From Methylibium rhizosphaerae (GTDB lineage: Bacteria; Pseudomonadota; Gammaproteobacteria; Burkholderiales; Burkholderiaceae_C), in assembly GCF_006386545.1 (NCBI RefSeq), contig NZ_SWAR01000006.1, positions 145,485 to 209,484 of the forward strand: a stretch of 64,000 nucleotides of DNA. The letters run 5' to 3'. Positions 51,886 to 61,215 of this stretch are shown in pieces. Every line of letters begins with the position of its first letter. Position 1 is the stretch's first letter. The notes under the pieces were generated by a model. It did not search any database, was not told where the DNA came from, and worked only from the letters and a program-made list of their open reading frames with translations. The position numbers and the translations under genes were made by a program.

Positions 51886-53067
51886 TCAGCGCCTGGGCCA
51901 CAGGACCCACATGCGCAGCGGCTGCTTCATGCGCCCGGCGTACTCCTCGGCGCCTTCCGTCCAGCCCCAGAAGTAGTCGGCCCGCACCGCGCCGGTGATG
52001 GCGCCGCCGGTGTCCTGCGCGACCATGAGCCGCTGCAGGGGGCGGGCCGGCGGCGGGCTGGGCGACCAGGGCTGCGGCTCGGTGGTGGAGATCCACACCA
52101 GCGTGCCCAGCGGCACCGACGCCTTGTCGACCGCCAGCGAACGTCCCGGGGTCAGCGCCACGCCCTGGGCGCCGAGCGGGCCGACGCTCGGGTCGGGCAG
52201 CGGCTCCTCGCGGAAGAACACGTAGCGCGGGTTGGCATGGATCATTTCCTTCACCCGTGCCGGGTTGGCCCGGGCCCATTCCTTGATCGCCGGCCAGGAG
52301 GCCTGCTCCAGCGTGAAGGCGCCGCGATCGACGAGCCAGCGCCCCACCGACTGGTAGGGCTGGTCGTTGTGCCCGGCGAAGGCCAGCCGCACCACCTGCT
52401 GGGTGTCGGTGAACCGCAGCCGCCCCGACCCTTGCACCTGTAGCAGCAGGGCATCGAGCGGATCGGCCACCCAGGCGATCTCCCGGCCGCGCAAGGCGCT
52501 GCGGGCGGCCGGCAGGGTCTCGATCTCGCTGCGGCTGTACCAGGGCTTGCGCCGCGCCAGGTCGCCGGGCGGCGCATGCAGCGGCACGGTGTGGCGCGCG
52601 GTGCGCTTGCGGGAAGCCTCGACCAGCGGTTCGAAGTAGCCGGTGATGAGGCCGTCGGCGTTGCCGTCCTGCGCTTCCACGCGGTAGGGCTGGAACTGCT
52701 GCTGCAGCCATGCCCGCAGCCTGGTTTCGTCGATGTCGCGCTGCTCCCGCGCGCTCGCGCAGGCGGCCTCCCAGCCGGCGGCCGGCTTCTGGCAGCTGCG
52801 CAGCAGCGCCACCCAGCTGTGGATCACCGCGTCGGCGCTCCAGCCCGGCAGTTCGTCCCAGCGCACCGCCTGCCAGCGCGAACGTTCGCGCACGATCGGC
52901 GGCACATCGAGAGGCGCCGGCGCTGCAGCGATCGGCGGTGGCGGGGCCGGCGGCGGCGGCGTGCTGCCGCAGCCGGCCAGCAGTGCCACGCCCAGCGCGC
53001 CTAAGATGCCCGCCAGCATGCGCCCGGGGGCGCCTCGTCTTATTCCATTCATCGTCTTCATCACCAT
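51886..53067 (-). CDS. mltA: membrane-bound lytic murein transglycosylase A
   Basis: A 393-residue lipoprotein. The signal RMLAGILGALGVALLAGCGS ends in the lipobox LAGC. A Pro/Ala linker follows. The MltA barrel carries GNADGLITGYFEPLVEASRKRT and VQGSGRLRF, and the 3D/RlpA-like C-terminal domain has VAQDTGGAITGAVRADYFWGWTEGAEEYAGRMKQPLRMWVL, which holds the catalytic aspartate. It cleaves the glycan backbone to 1,6-anhydro products at the outer membrane. The ATG at 53067 has AGGAG upstream; ATGs at 53061 and 53052 are alternatives. Confidence 0.92.
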   Translation of the reverse strand: MVMKTMNGIRRGAPGRMLAGILGALGVALLAGCGSTPPPPAPPPPIAAAPAPLDVPPIVRERSRWQAVRWDELPGWSADAVIHSWVALLRSCQKPAAGWEAACASAREQRDIDETRLRAWLQQQFQPYRVEAQDGNADGLITGYFEPLVEASRKRTARHTVPLHAPPGDLARRKPWYSRSEIETLPAARSALRGREIAWVADPLDALLLQVQGSGRLRFTDTQQVVRLAFAGHNDQPYQSVGRWLVDRGAFTLEQASWPAIKEWARANPARVKEMIHANPRYVFFREEPLPDPSVGPLGAQGVALTPGRSLAVDKASVPLGTLVWISTTEPQPWSPSPPPARPLQRLMVAQDTGGAITGAVRADYFWGWTEGAEEYAGRMKQPLRMWVLWPRR

Positions 53068-53206
53068 GTGGCTCCTGTTGCTCGAAGCCCTGGCCGCTTT
53101 GTTCATACTCATCTTCGTGGTCTGGTGGACCATGTTCTCGGGTCGAAAGAAGGGGGAGCCGCCTTCGGCCGGGCGCGACGACAACGACGACGGCGCCCGC
53201 GGCTGA
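53066..53206 (+). CDS. tiny single-pass membrane protein
   Basis: A 46-residue ORF: one membrane helix (LLLLEALAALFILIFVVWW) then a basic and acidic tail TMFSGRKKGEPPSAGRDDNDDGARG. Similar short proteins ending VVWWTMFSGRK occur in Burkholderiales as far as I recall. Its ATG overlaps, on the opposite strand, the longest start of mltA at the shared CATG. No ribosome binding site is evident, which lowers confidence. Function unknown. Confidence 0.5.
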   Translation: MWLLLLEALAALFILIFVVWWTMFSGRKKGEPPSAGRDDNDDGARG

Positions 53207-53216
53207 CTTGCCGCGG

Positions 53217-55283
53217 TCATGAGGCGGCTTGCGCTGCCGGCGCAGCCCGCGGCGGCAGCAGGAATGACATCGGCCTGCCCGCCAGCCGCGCGCGGATGGC
53301 CGCATAGATGCGCTGCCGGTCCCCCACACGGATGCCGCGCGAACGCATCGCCAGCTTGAAGGCCAGGAAGAAGCTCACCGTGAGGTTGAGCAGGCCGGTG
53401 AACGGGATCGCCGCCACGCACCACCAGAACTCGTGCGAATGGAGCAGCCCGGCACCGAGGGTGCCCAGTGCCGCGGCGATCTGTCCGCTCGACAGCGTGA
53501 CGTGGCGCACCTCGATCGGCAGCGCGAAGAAGCCGGCCACCGCGGGCACCAGGCCCAGCATCAGGCCGAGCGAGATGTTCGAGGTGAGGCCGGAGATGTT
53601 GGCTCGCCACCAGCGGGCCCAGCGCTCGGCGCGCGAGGCGCCCAGCACCGCGACGAAACGCGGGTTCCAGCGGATGGCGCTGTCGAGCTTGTGCAGCACG
53701 AACCAGTTCTCGGCCCAGCCGGCGATCAGGCTCGACAGGAACAGCAGCACGCCGGTGAAGGCGGCATACAGCGGCGTGGGGCCGAGCAGCGACAGGGTCT
53801 CCAGGCTGTGACGCGCGGCGTGTTCGCCCACCAGCGGGGCGCCGAAGGTGACCCAGCCGAGCCCCTGCAGCAGCAGCACGACCGGAATGACCACCACCAC
53901 GTTGCCCACGATGCCGGCCACTTGCGAGCGGATCAGGTGCGCCACCTGGTCGACGAATCCTTCCAGCTTGTCGTCGCTCGACACGTCTTCGAGTCGGGCG
54001 GCCATGGCCGGCGCCGTCATTGCCGGCTGCTTGGTGGCGACCGTCCAGTGCAGCAGATGGATCAGCACGAAGCTGCCCGCATAGTTGACGCCCGCCAGCA
54101 GGCCGGCCCAGAAGGCGGAGAAGCCCAGGGCCATGACCAGGAACTTGGCCAGCGTGGTGAAGGCGATCACCAGCCCGCCGCCGGCCGCCTTGGCCAGCAT
54201 CGCCAGGTATTCGGCGCGGTCGCGGGTGATGTAGTGCTCGCCGGTCTCGGCGCTGCGCTCGGCCACCTTGCGCGCCAGCATGGAGTAGGTGCGGGCGAAC
54301 GGCGCACGCAGGCTGCGGCGGCGCGCGGCGGCTTCCACCAGCTCGGCCAGTAGGCGGCTGAGTTCGGCTCCGGGCTGCGGCGCGATGGCGCAGGTGAGCA
54401 GTTCCTCGATCCGGTGGGTGCGTTCGAACAACTGGTCGAGCTGGAACACGATGTCCACCGAGACGCCGTGCTCCTCCAGGTGCTCGCGCACCGTGCCGGC
54501 CGCGGTGCGGCAGGCGTCCAGCAGGGCGCGCAGGTACTGCACGTCGCGCAGCACCGCGGCGGTGTCGCCGGCCTCGGCATGGTCGCGCATCTGCTCGGCG
54601 GCACGCGCCAGCTGCCGGAAGGGCTGGCCCGCCAGCGCCGAGGCGCTCATGCGCTGGCGGATTGGGCCGGAAAAGCCGACGGCCCGCACCTGGGCGGCCA
54701 GGAACATGATCGCGTCGTGGAACGGCTCGCGCCAGCCCATCGGGCCCGGCGTTTCGGCGGCCGTCGCCTCGCTGAACAGCGAGCCCAGGCGGGTGAGCGT
54801 GTCCTCGTCGAGCGCGCGCAGCCAGCGGGCGTCGTCGGCGTCGGAAAACAGCAGGCCGAACAGCTCGGCCAGGTCGGTGGTGGCCGGGGTGTGGGGCAGC
54901 AGCCGCGTGCGCAGCCGCTCGCCGATCTCGTTGAAGAACGCCAGCCGCGGGGCGAAGCCGAAGTCGGCCAGCAGCGCCGCCACGTCGATCTCGCGCCAGA
55001 AGGCCGCCAGCAGGGCGGCCACGTGGCTGCGGTGCTCCGGGTGCTTGTCGAGCACGTTGAGCAGGTGGCGGATGCGCAGCACCGCGGTCAGCGTGGCGTT
55101 GCTGCCGACGTCCAGCGCCGGGTCGGCCGGGGCGCGATGCCGGATCCATTCGAGCAGGCGGACGAGCCACAGGTGCCGCTCGGGCAGCGGCGCCTTCGGG
55201 TCGGCCGCATTCAGCAGCGCGGTGAGGTCCCAGGCCGAACGCCGGCGGCGCGATGCGCCGCGGGAGGTGGATGGAGGCGCCAT
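53217..55283 (-). CDS. Gcr family membrane protein (often named site-specific recombinase)
   Basis: A 688-residue protein. The N-terminal half (to about 350) is soluble and helical (LLSEATAAETPGPMGWREPFHDAIMF, HRIEELLTCAIAPQPGAELSRLLAELVEAA). The C-terminal half has several membrane helices (LVIAFTTLAKFLVMALGFSAFWAGLLAGVNYAGSFVLIHLLHWTVATKQPAMT and later LGLMLGLVPAVAGFFALPIEVRHVTLSSGQ). This matches the family annotated as Gcr site-specific recombinase, but no recombinase catalytic residues are visible and the protein is clearly integral to the membrane. It starts directly after the apaG stop. Confidence 0.85.
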   Translation of the reverse strand: MAPPSTSRGASRRRRSAWDLTALLNAADPKAPLPERHLWLVRLLEWIRHRAPADPALDVGSNATLTAVLRIRHLLNVLDKHPEHRSHVAALLAAFWREIDVAALLADFGFAPRLAFFNEIGERLRTRLLPHTPATTDLAELFGLLFSDADDARWLRALDEDTLTRLGSLFSEATAAETPGPMGWREPFHDAIMFLAAQVRAVGFSGPIRQRMSASALAGQPFRQLARAAEQMRDHAEAGDTAAVLRDVQYLRALLDACRTAAGTVREHLEEHGVSVDIVFQLDQLFERTHRIEELLTCAIAPQPGAELSRLLAELVEAAARRRSLRAPFARTYSMLARKVAERSAETGEHYITRDRAEYLAMLAKAAGGGLVIAFTTLAKFLVMALGFSAFWAGLLAGVNYAGSFVLIHLLHWTVATKQPAMTAPAMAARLEDVSSDDKLEGFVDQVAHLIRSQVAGIVGNVVVVIPVVLLLQGLGWVTFGAPLVGEHAARHSLETLSLLGPTPLYAAFTGVLLFLSSLIAGWAENWFVLHKLDSAIRWNPRFVAVLGASRAERWARWWRANISGLTSNISLGLMLGLVPAVAGFFALPIEVRHVTLSSGQIAAALGTLGAGLLHSHEFWWCVAAIPFTGLLNLTVSFFLAFKLAMRSRGIRVGDRQRIYAAIRARLAGRPMSFLLPPRAAPAAQAAS

Positions 55284-55658
55284 TCAGTGCAGCGCCGTGT
55301 TCATGCTCAGCTCGAAGGCCGGCACCGGCGTGTCGAAGAACTGTGCAGCGTCGGTGACGCAGAAGAAGGTGCCCTGCATCTGCCCGCGCGGCGTGGCGAT
55401 CTGCACCCAGCTCGAGTATTCGAAATGCTCGCCGGGCTTGAGGAGCGGCTGGTTGCCCACCACGCCCAGGCCTCGCACTTCCTGTGTCTTGCCGGCCAGG
55501 TCGGTGATGATCCAGTGCCGTGCGATCAGCTGGGCCGGCACGTCGCCGGTGTTGTGGATCACGATCGTGTAGGCGAACGAGTAGGTGGACCGGGTCGAAT
55601 CGGACTGGTCGGGCAGGAAGCGCGTGGCAACGCTGCAGGTGAATTCGGGCTTGGCCAT
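55284..55658 (-). CDS. apaG: ApaG protein
   Basis: A 124-residue ApaG/FN3-like beta-sandwich protein. Features: SVATRFLPDQSDSTRSTYSFAYTIVIHNTGDVPAQLIARHWIITDLAGKTQEVRGLGVVGNQP and the end GTFFCVTDAAQFFDTPVPAFELS. Linked in E. coli to apaH and cobalt resistance; no apaH is here. Its stop abuts the Gcr start. It diverges from rpe across about 60 bp. Confidence 0.94.
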   Translation of the reverse strand: MAKPEFTCSVATRFLPDQSDSTRSTYSFAYTIVIHNTGDVPAQLIARHWIITDLAGKTQEVRGLGVVGNQPLLKPGEHFEYSSWVQIATPRGQMQGTFFCVTDAAQFFDTPVPAFELSMNTALH

Positions 55659-55717
55659 GCCGGCATTCTAGGAAGCGTCCCTAAAATCGCCGGCTTACCC
55701 CCGAGGAAGTCATCACC

Positions 55718-56401
55718 ATGCCGCGCACCTACCGCATCGCCCCCAGCATCCTGTCTGCAGATTTCGCGCGGCTCGGCGAAGAGGTGCGCAACGTCATCGC
55801 GGCCGGCGCCGACTGGGTCCACTTCGACGTGATGGACAACCATTACGTGCCCAACCTGACCTTCGGGCCGATGATCTGCGAGGCGCTGCGCAAGCATGCC
55901 GCCCGCCCCGACGGCACCCGTGTGCCGATCGACGTGCACCTGATGGTGCAGCCGGTGGATGCGCTGGCCCAGGCCTTCGCGAAGGCCGGCGCCGACCTGG
56001 TGAGCTTCCACCCCGACGCCAGCACCCACGTGGACCGCACGCTGCAGCTCATCAAGGCCGAAGGCTGCCAGGCGGGCCTGGTGTTCAACCCGGCCGAGCC
56101 GGTCGACGTGCTCGAGTGGGTGATCGACAAGGTGGACCTGGTGCTGATCATGAGCGTGAACCCGGGCTTTGGCGGGCAGAGCTTCATCCCGGCGGCGCTG
56201 AAGAAGATCGAGAAGGTGCGCAAGCTGATCGACGCGAGCGGGCGCGACATCCGGCTCGAGGTGGACGGCGGCATCAAGACCGACAACATCCGGCAGGTGG
56301 CCGACGCCGGCGCCGACACCTTCGTGGCCGGCAGCGCCATCTTCGGCAAGCCCGACTACAAGGCGGTGATCGACAGCATGCGGGCGCAGCTGGCCGCGTG
56401 A
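55718..56401 (+). CDS. rpe: ribulose-phosphate 3-epimerase
   Basis: A 227-residue TIM-barrel epimerase of the pentose phosphate and Calvin cycles. Features: [37 protein letters not shown] (metal ligands), [32 protein letters not shown] and [21 protein letters not shown]. The stop overlaps the gph start by 4 bp. AAAATCG and a GAGGAAG site lie upstream. Confidence 0.97.
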   Translation: MPRTYRIAPSILSADFARLGEEVRNVIAAGADWVHFDVMDNHYVPNLTFGPMICEALRKHAARPDGTRVPIDVHLMVQPVDALAQAFAKAGADLVSFHPDASTHVDRTLQLIKAEGCQAGLVFNPAEPVDVLEWVIDKVDLVLIMSVNPGFGGQSFIPAALKKIEKVRKLIDASGRDIRLEVDGGIKTDNIRQVADAGADTFVAGSAIFGKPDYKAVIDSMRAQLAA

Positions 56402-57066
56402 AGCGCTTCACCGGCATCGACGCGGCCATCGTCGACCTCGACGGCACGATGGTCGACACGCTCGGCGATTTCGTCGTCGTGCTCAACCGCATGCTGGCCG
56501 ACCTGGGCCTGCCGGCCATCGAGCGCGGCTTCGTCGAGCGCACCGTCGGCCAGGGTTCCGAGCACCTGCTGCGCTGCACCCTGGCCCGCAGCCAGGATGC
56601 CGCCGGCGTGCAGCGGCTCTATCCGCAGGCGTGGGCCCGCTACGAGCACCACTACCTGGCGATCAACGGCGACCATGCAGACGTCTACCCCGGGGTGGTC
56701 GAAGGCCTGGAGCGCCTGGCCGCGCAAGGGCTCAAGCTGGCCTGCACCACCAACAAGCCGACCGCATTCGCCCGGCCGCTGCTCGAAAGCAAAGGGCTGG
56801 CGCGTCATTTCAGCGTGCTCTTCGGCGGCGATGCCTTCGAGCGCAAGAAGCCCGACCCCTTGCCGCTCATCAGGACCTGCGAGGCGCTGGGCACGGCGCC
56901 GTCGCGCACGCTGATGCTGGGCGACTCGAGCAACGATGCCCGGGCCGCGCGAGCCGCCGGCTGCCCGGTGGCGCTGGTGACCTACGGCTACAACCATGGC
57001 GAGCCGGTGCAGGGCGTCGATGCAGACGCCTACCTCGACCGGCTCGACCAGCTCCTGCTGGGCTGA
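56398..57066 (+). CDS. gph: phosphoglycolate phosphatase
   Basis: A 222-residue HAD hydrolase. HAD motif I is DLDGTMVDT (the second Asp is the acid), motif II TNKPT, motif [11 protein letters not shown] and motif [16 protein letters not shown]. In other organisms it clears 2-phosphoglycolate. Start GTG 56398 overlaps rpe, the classic rpe-gph arrangement. The protein precedes a convergent chalcone-isomerase-like gene, and the trp operon lies beyond. Confidence 0.94.
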   Translation: MKRFTGIDAAIVDLDGTMVDTLGDFVVVLNRMLADLGLPAIERGFVERTVGQGSEHLLRCTLARSQDAAGVQRLYPQAWARYEHHYLAINGDHADVYPGVVEGLERLAAQGLKLACTTNKPTAFARPLLESKGLARHFSVLFGGDAFERKKPDPLPLIRTCEALGTAPSRTLMLGDSSNDARAARAAGCPVALVTYGYNHGEPVQGVDADAYLDRLDQLLLG

Positions 57067-57077
57067 TCCGCTGCGGG

Positions 57078-57704
57078 TCAGGAGTCGCGGCCGCGGCGAT
57101 TGGTGGCCGGCTCGGCGCCCAGCAGCAGCTCCTTCAGCGCCGCGTCGGCCGGGGCCTTGCCCAGCCAGATCTTCAGCAGCGAGTTGAAGAACTCGGCCTC
57201 CCGGATCGGCTCCGCATGCGCCGGCTTGCCGTTGACGACGATCGTGGTGCCGGCGCCGGGCACGTAGTCGATGTCGAAATAGTCGCCGCTCGCCAGCTTC
57301 TTGCGGGCCGCGAAGATCTCACCGAGCTTGATGGTGCCGGGGATCGCCTTGGCGAACTCCTCGCGGGTGGCGTTGTCTTCCATGCCGCGCGTGAACAGCT
57401 TGCCGAGCTCGTTGGCGTCGATCTCGCGCAGCATCACGATGTGCATGCGCTTGGGGCCTGGCGCCGCCAGCACCGCCTCGGCCGTGGCCGACTTCGCCCC
57501 CAGGTACAGCCCGGCGGCGTACACCTTGAACATCAGCTTGTAGCGCAGGCCGGCGCCGTTGAGCTGGAGCTTGCTGCCCGCCAGCGTGGCTTCGCGTTCG
57601 AACTTGATGCCTGCCACTTCGACCGGCGCTTGCTGCGCGAACGACAGGACGGGGGCGGCGAGGGCGGCGCTGGTCAGAGCCGCGAGGAGTGCACGACGAA
57701 ACAC
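57078..57704 (-). CDS. secreted chalcone isomerase-like protein
   Basis: A 208-residue protein with signal peptide FRRALLAALTSAALAAPVLSFAQ. The mature part (VEVAGIKFEREATLAGSKLQLNGAGLRYKLMFKVYAAGLYLGAKSATAEAVLAAPGPKRMHIVMLREID) matches the bacterial chalcone isomerase-like fold. Bacterial members are not known to act on chalcone; fatty acid or lipid binding is suspected. Monocistronic. Confidence 0.88.
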   Translation of the reverse strand: MFRRALLAALTSAALAAPVLSFAQQAPVEVAGIKFEREATLAGSKLQLNGAGLRYKLMFKVYAAGLYLGAKSATAEAVLAAPGPKRMHIVMLREIDANELGKLFTRGMEDNATREEFAKAIPGTIKLGEIFAARKKLASGDYFDIDYVPGAGTTIVVNGKPAHAEPIREAEFFNSLLKIWLGKAPADAALKELLLGAEPATNRRGRDS

Positions 57705-57859
57705 GGAGAACCTCCGGGGTCAGTCCCAAAAAAGCACGAGTGTGCTTTCCTGGTGGAGGGGTGTCCATCGAGGAAGTCACGGGGTGCGTCGCGTCGCGTG
57801 TCACCAACGCGACAGGCTGCGCGGCGCGAGGCGGGCGGCCGTGCACAAACGCACGCTGC

Positions 57860-57865
57860 TAAACT
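57860..57865 (+). promoter_or_regulatory. -10-like element before the trp leader
   Basis: TAAACT lies 8 bases before the leader ATG at 57874. If it is the -10 box, the transcript would start at or next to that ATG and the leader would be leaderless. No convincing -35 is visible at the expected spacing, so this is tentative. Confidence 0.4.
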
Positions 57866-57873
57866 GCCCCGCC

Positions 57874-57966
57874 ATGTTCATTTCGCGCAAACACACCAAG
57901 GGGTCGCACGACCGGGGAGCCTGGCCCTGGCGTCGCCCGCATCTGCTGGTGTCGTTTGCCGCCTGA
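57874..57966 (+). CDS. trpL: trp operon leader peptide
   Basis: A 30-codon ORF starting MFISRKHTKGSHDRG and then AWPWRRPH before LLVSFAA. Two tryptophan codons separated by a proline (TGG CCC TGG) in a short ORF 136 bases before trpE are the signature of transcription attenuation: a ribosome stalling on scarce Trp-tRNA changes the downstream RNA fold. No strong Shine-Dalgarno sequence precedes it. Confidence 0.8.
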   Translation: MFISRKHTKGSHDRGAWPWRRPHLLVSFAA

Positions 57967-58089
57967 GCGGTCGCGCTTCCTTCTTCCTTCTTGAAGCGCT
58001 CCGCCTTCGCGGCGCCTTTCGGCTGCAATGGCGCAGCCGGTTCCTAGGTGAGAGCCGTCGTGCCTTGGTGCATGGCGGCTTTCGGGCAC
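57967..58089 (+). promoter_or_regulatory. candidate attenuator region between trpL and trpE
   Basis: Between the leader stop and trpE lie pairing segments CCGC-CTTC-GCGG (58001-58012) and CGGCTGC/GCAGCCG (58020-58039, loop AATGGC), plus an early pyrimidine run CTTCCTTCTTCCTTC. A terminator/antiterminator pair is likely but the strong U-tract of E. coli is absent. Folding should be computed to pick the competing stems. Confidence 0.45.
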
Positions 58090-58101
58090 AGGAGGCCCCC
58101 C

Positions 58102-59577
58102 GTGATCACTGAACTCGAATTCAAGAGCCTGGCCGCACAGGGCCACAACCGCATTCCCCTCATCGCCGAGGCTTTCGCCGACCTCGAGACGCCGCTGTCG
58201 CTCTACCTGAAGCTGGCGGGCAACTCGAAATACAGCTTCCTGCTGGAGTCGGTGGTAGGCGGCGAGCGCTTCGGCCGCTATTCCTTCATCGGGCTGCCGG
58301 CGCGCACCCTGCTGCGCGCCACCGGGCGCACCACCGAAGTGGTGACCGATGGCCAGGTGGTCGAGACGCACGAAGGCAACCCGCTCGATTTCATCGCCGA
58401 GTACCAGCAGCGCTTCAGGGTGGCGCTGCGGCCCGGGCTGCCGCGCTTCTGCGGCGGGCTGGCCGGCTACTTCGGCTACGACACGGTGCGCCTGATCGAG
58501 CACAGACTGGCCCGGACGCAGAAACCCGGCGGCATCGGCACGCCCGACCTCCTGCTGCTGCAGACCGAGGAGCTGGCGGTCATCGACAACCTGTCGGGCC
58601 GGCTGTACCTCATCGTCTATGCAGACCCGGGGCAGCCGGAAGCCTTCTTCAAGGGCAAGCGCCGCCTGGCCGAACTCGCCGACAAGCTCAAGTACAGCGT
58701 GACCGCGCCGCCGGTGAAGCGCGGCGTGTCGTACGCCGTCGAACGCGAGTTCGACAAGGCCGACTATCTGGCCGCGGTGCTGAAGGCGAAGGAATACATC
58801 GCCGCCGGCGACATGATGCAGGTGCAGGTCGGCCAGCGGCTGAAGAAGCGCTACACCGAGTCGCCGCTGTCGCTGTACCGCGCGCTGCGGTCGCTCAACC
58901 CCTCGCCCTACATGTACTACTACGACATGGGTGACTTCCACATCGTCGGCGCGTCGCCGGAGATCCTGGTGCGGCACGAGCATGTGCCCGAGGGCGAGAA
59001 GATCATCATCCGGCCGATCGCCGGCACCCGCCCGCGCGGCGCCACGCCCGAGCAGGACAAGGCGCTCGAAGAGGAACTGCTGGCCGACCCCAAGGAGCGC
59101 GCCGAGCATGTGATGCTCATCGACCTGGCGCGCAACGACATCGGCCGCATCGCGCAGACCGGCAGCGTCAAGGTGACCGAGGCCTTCGTGGTCGAGCGCT
59201 ACTCGCACGTGATGCACATCGTGAGCAACGTCGAGGGCCTGCTCAAGCCGGGCATCAGCAACCTCGACGTGCTGCGCGCCAGCTTCCCCGCCGGCACGCT
59301 GACCGGCGCGCCGAAGATCCGCGCGATGGAAATCATCGACGAGCTGGAGCCGGTGCAGCGCGGCATCTACGGCGGCGCCTGCGGCTACCTGAGCTTCGCC
59401 GGCGACATGGACGTGGCGATCGCCATCCGCACCGGCATCGTCAAGGACAACACGCTGTACGTGCAGGCGGCCGCCGGCGTGGTGGCCGACTCGGTGCCCG
59501 AGCTCGAATGGAAGGAGACCGAGGCGAAGGCAAGGGCGCTGCTGCGGGCAGCCGAGCTGGTGGAAGAAGGTTTTTGA
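58102..59577 (+). CDS. trpE: anthranilate synthase component I
   Basis: A 491-residue TrpE that makes anthranilate from chorismate with ammonia from TrpG. Features: N-terminal tryptophan-binding [36 protein letters not shown], chorismate-binding [47 protein letters not shown] and [21 protein letters not shown]. The GTG at 58102 is chosen because AGGAGG lies at 58090-58095 and it gives the family N-terminus. First structural gene of trpEGDC. Confidence 0.97.
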   Translation: MITELEFKSLAAQGHNRIPLIAEAFADLETPLSLYLKLAGNSKYSFLLESVVGGERFGRYSFIGLPARTLLRATGRTTEVVTDGQVVETHEGNPLDFIAEYQQRFRVALRPGLPRFCGGLAGYFGYDTVRLIEHRLARTQKPGGIGTPDLLLLQTEELAVIDNLSGRLYLIVYADPGQPEAFFKGKRRLAELADKLKYSVTAPPVKRGVSYAVEREFDKADYLAAVLKAKEYIAAGDMMQVQVGQRLKKRYTESPLSLYRALRSLNPSPYMYYYDMGDFHIVGASPEILVRHEHVPEGEKIIIRPIAGTRPRGATPEQDKALEEELLADPKERAEHVMLIDLARNDIGRIAQTGSVKVTEAFVVERYSHVMHIVSNVEGLLKPGISNLDVLRASFPAGTLTGAPKIRAMEIIDELEPVQRGIYGGACGYLSFAGDMDVAIAIRTGIVKDNTLYVQAAAGVVADSVPELEWKETEAKARALLRAAELVEEGF

Positions 59578-59594
59578 AGGCGAAGGAGCAGACC

Positions 59595-60164
59595 ATGCTG
59601 TTGATGATCGACAACTACGACTCCTTCACCTTCAACCTCGTGCAGTACTTCGGCGAGCTGGGCGAAGAGGTCAGGACCGTACGCAACGACGAGATCACCC
59701 TCGACGAGATCGAAGCACTGAAGCCGCAGCGCCTGGTGCTGTCGCCCGGGCCGTGCTCGCCGGCCGAAGCGGGCATCTGCGTGAGCGCCATTCAGCACTT
59801 TGCCGGCAAGCTGCCCATCCTCGGCGTGTGCCTGGGGCACCAGAGCATCGGCGCGGCGCTGGGCGGCAGGATCATCCGCGCGCAGCGGCAGATGCACGGC
59901 AAGACCAGCGTCATCACGACCGACCAGCGCGGCGTCTACGCCGGCCTGCCGCGTGACTTCACCGTCATTCGCTACCATTCGCTGGCCATCGAAGAGGCGA
60001 GCCTGCCCGAGGTGCTGGAGATCACGGCGCGATCGGAAGACGGCGAGATCATGGGTGTGCGCCACAGGAGCCTTCCGATCGAAGGCGTGCAGTTCCACCC
60101 CGAGTCCATCCTGACCGAGCACGGTCACGCGATGCTGAAGAACTTCCTGGAACAAACCCACTGA
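59595..60164 (+). CDS. trpG: anthranilate synthase component II (glutamine amidotransferase)
   Basis: A 189-residue class I glutamine amidotransferase. [23 protein letters not shown] begins it; the nucleophile lies in [11 protein letters not shown] and the His-Glu pair in [13 protein letters not shown]. Supplies ammonia to TrpE. GAAGGAG precedes the ATG at 59595. It may also serve aminodeoxychorismate synthesis, as in many relatives. Confidence 0.97.
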   Translation: MLLMIDNYDSFTFNLVQYFGELGEEVRTVRNDEITLDEIEALKPQRLVLSPGPCSPAEAGICVSAIQHFAGKLPILGVCLGHQSIGAALGGRIIRAQRQMHGKTSVITTDQRGVYAGLPRDFTVIRYHSLAIEEASLPEVLEITARSEDGEIMGVRHRSLPIEGVQFHPESILTEHGHAMLKNFLEQTH

Positions 60165-60176
60165 GCGGGGCTGCAC

Positions 60177-61211
60177 ATGACGATCACCAACACCGAGGCG
60201 CTGCAGCGCACGATCGAGCACCGCGAGATCTTCCACGACGAGATGCTCTCGCTCATGCGCCGCATCATGGGCGGCGAGATGTCGCCGGTGATGATCGCCG
60301 CGCTGGCGGTCGGCCTGCGGGTCAAGAAGGAAACCATCGGCGAGATCGCCGCGGCCGCGCAGGTGATGCGCGAGTTCGCCACCCCGGTCACCGTGGCCGA
60401 CCGGACGCACCTGGTCGACCTGTGCGGCACCGGCGGCGACGCCTCGCACACCTTCAACATCTCGACCGCCGCCATGATCGTGGCCGCCTCGGCCGGCGCG
60501 CGGGTGGCCAAGCACGGCGGGCGCGCGGCGTCCTCGGCCTCCGGCAGCGCCGACGTGCTGGAGGCGCTGGGCGCCAACATCATGCTGAGCGCGCCGCAGA
60601 TCGCCACCTGCCTGCAGGAAACCGGCATCGGCTTCATGTTCGCACCCAACCACCATCCGGCGATGAAACACGCCGCGCCGGTGCGCAAGGAGCTGGGGGT
60701 GCGCACCATCTTCAACATCCTGGGCCCCCTCACCAACCCGGCCGGCGCGCCCAACCAGCTGATGGGCGTGTTCCACCCCGACCTGGTCGGCATCCAGGTG
60801 CGGGTGCTGCAGCGCCTGGGCTCCGAGCATGTGCTGATCGTCTACGGCATGAACGGCATGGACGAGATCTCTCTGTCGGGCGAAACGATGATCGGCGAGC
60901 TGAAGAACGGCGAGGTGCGCGAATACGTGGTGCACCCGAGCGATTTCGGCCTGCCGGTGTACGACACCCGCGTGCTGCGGGTGGCCAGCAAGGAGGAGTC
61001 GGTGCAATGCATCCAGCGGGCGCTGGCCAATGAAGACGGCCCGGTGCGCGACATCGTGCTGCTCAACGCGGCCGGCGCGCTGTACGCATCCAACGTGGCT
61101 GCCTCCATCGCCGAAGGCGTGAAGCTGGCGCGCGAGGCGGTGGCCTCGGGCAAGGCACTGGCCAAGCTGAGCCAGTTCGTCGCGGTGACGCAAAAGCTCA
61201 AGGGCGAGTGA
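60177..61211 (+). CDS. trpD: anthranilate phosphoribosyltransferase
   Basis: A 344-residue TrpD. Features: [49 protein letters not shown] (PRPP and anthranilate sites) and [16 protein letters not shown]. Transfers phosphoribose to anthranilate, the second step of tryptophan synthesis. It starts 12 bp after trpG. Confidence 0.97.
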   Translation: MTITNTEALQRTIEHREIFHDEMLSLMRRIMGGEMSPVMIAALAVGLRVKKETIGEIAAAAQVMREFATPVTVADRTHLVDLCGTGGDASHTFNISTAAMIVAASAGARVAKHGGRAASSASGSADVLEALGANIMLSAPQIATCLQETGIGFMFAPNHHPAMKHAAPVRKELGVRTIFNILGPLTNPAGAPNQLMGVFHPDLVGIQVRVLQRLGSEHVLIVYGMNGMDEISLSGETMIGELKNGEVREYVVHPSDFGLPVYDTRVLRVASKEESVQCIQRALANEDGPVRDIVLLNAAGALYASNVAASIAEGVKLAREAVASGKALAKLSQFVAVTQKLKGE

Positions 61212-61215
61212 CGGC

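Noticed and set aside
53217..55283. Recombinase as a sign of a mobile element or integron
   Set aside because: The protein is an integral membrane protein in a conserved housekeeping context with apaG, and no repeats or attachment sites flank it.
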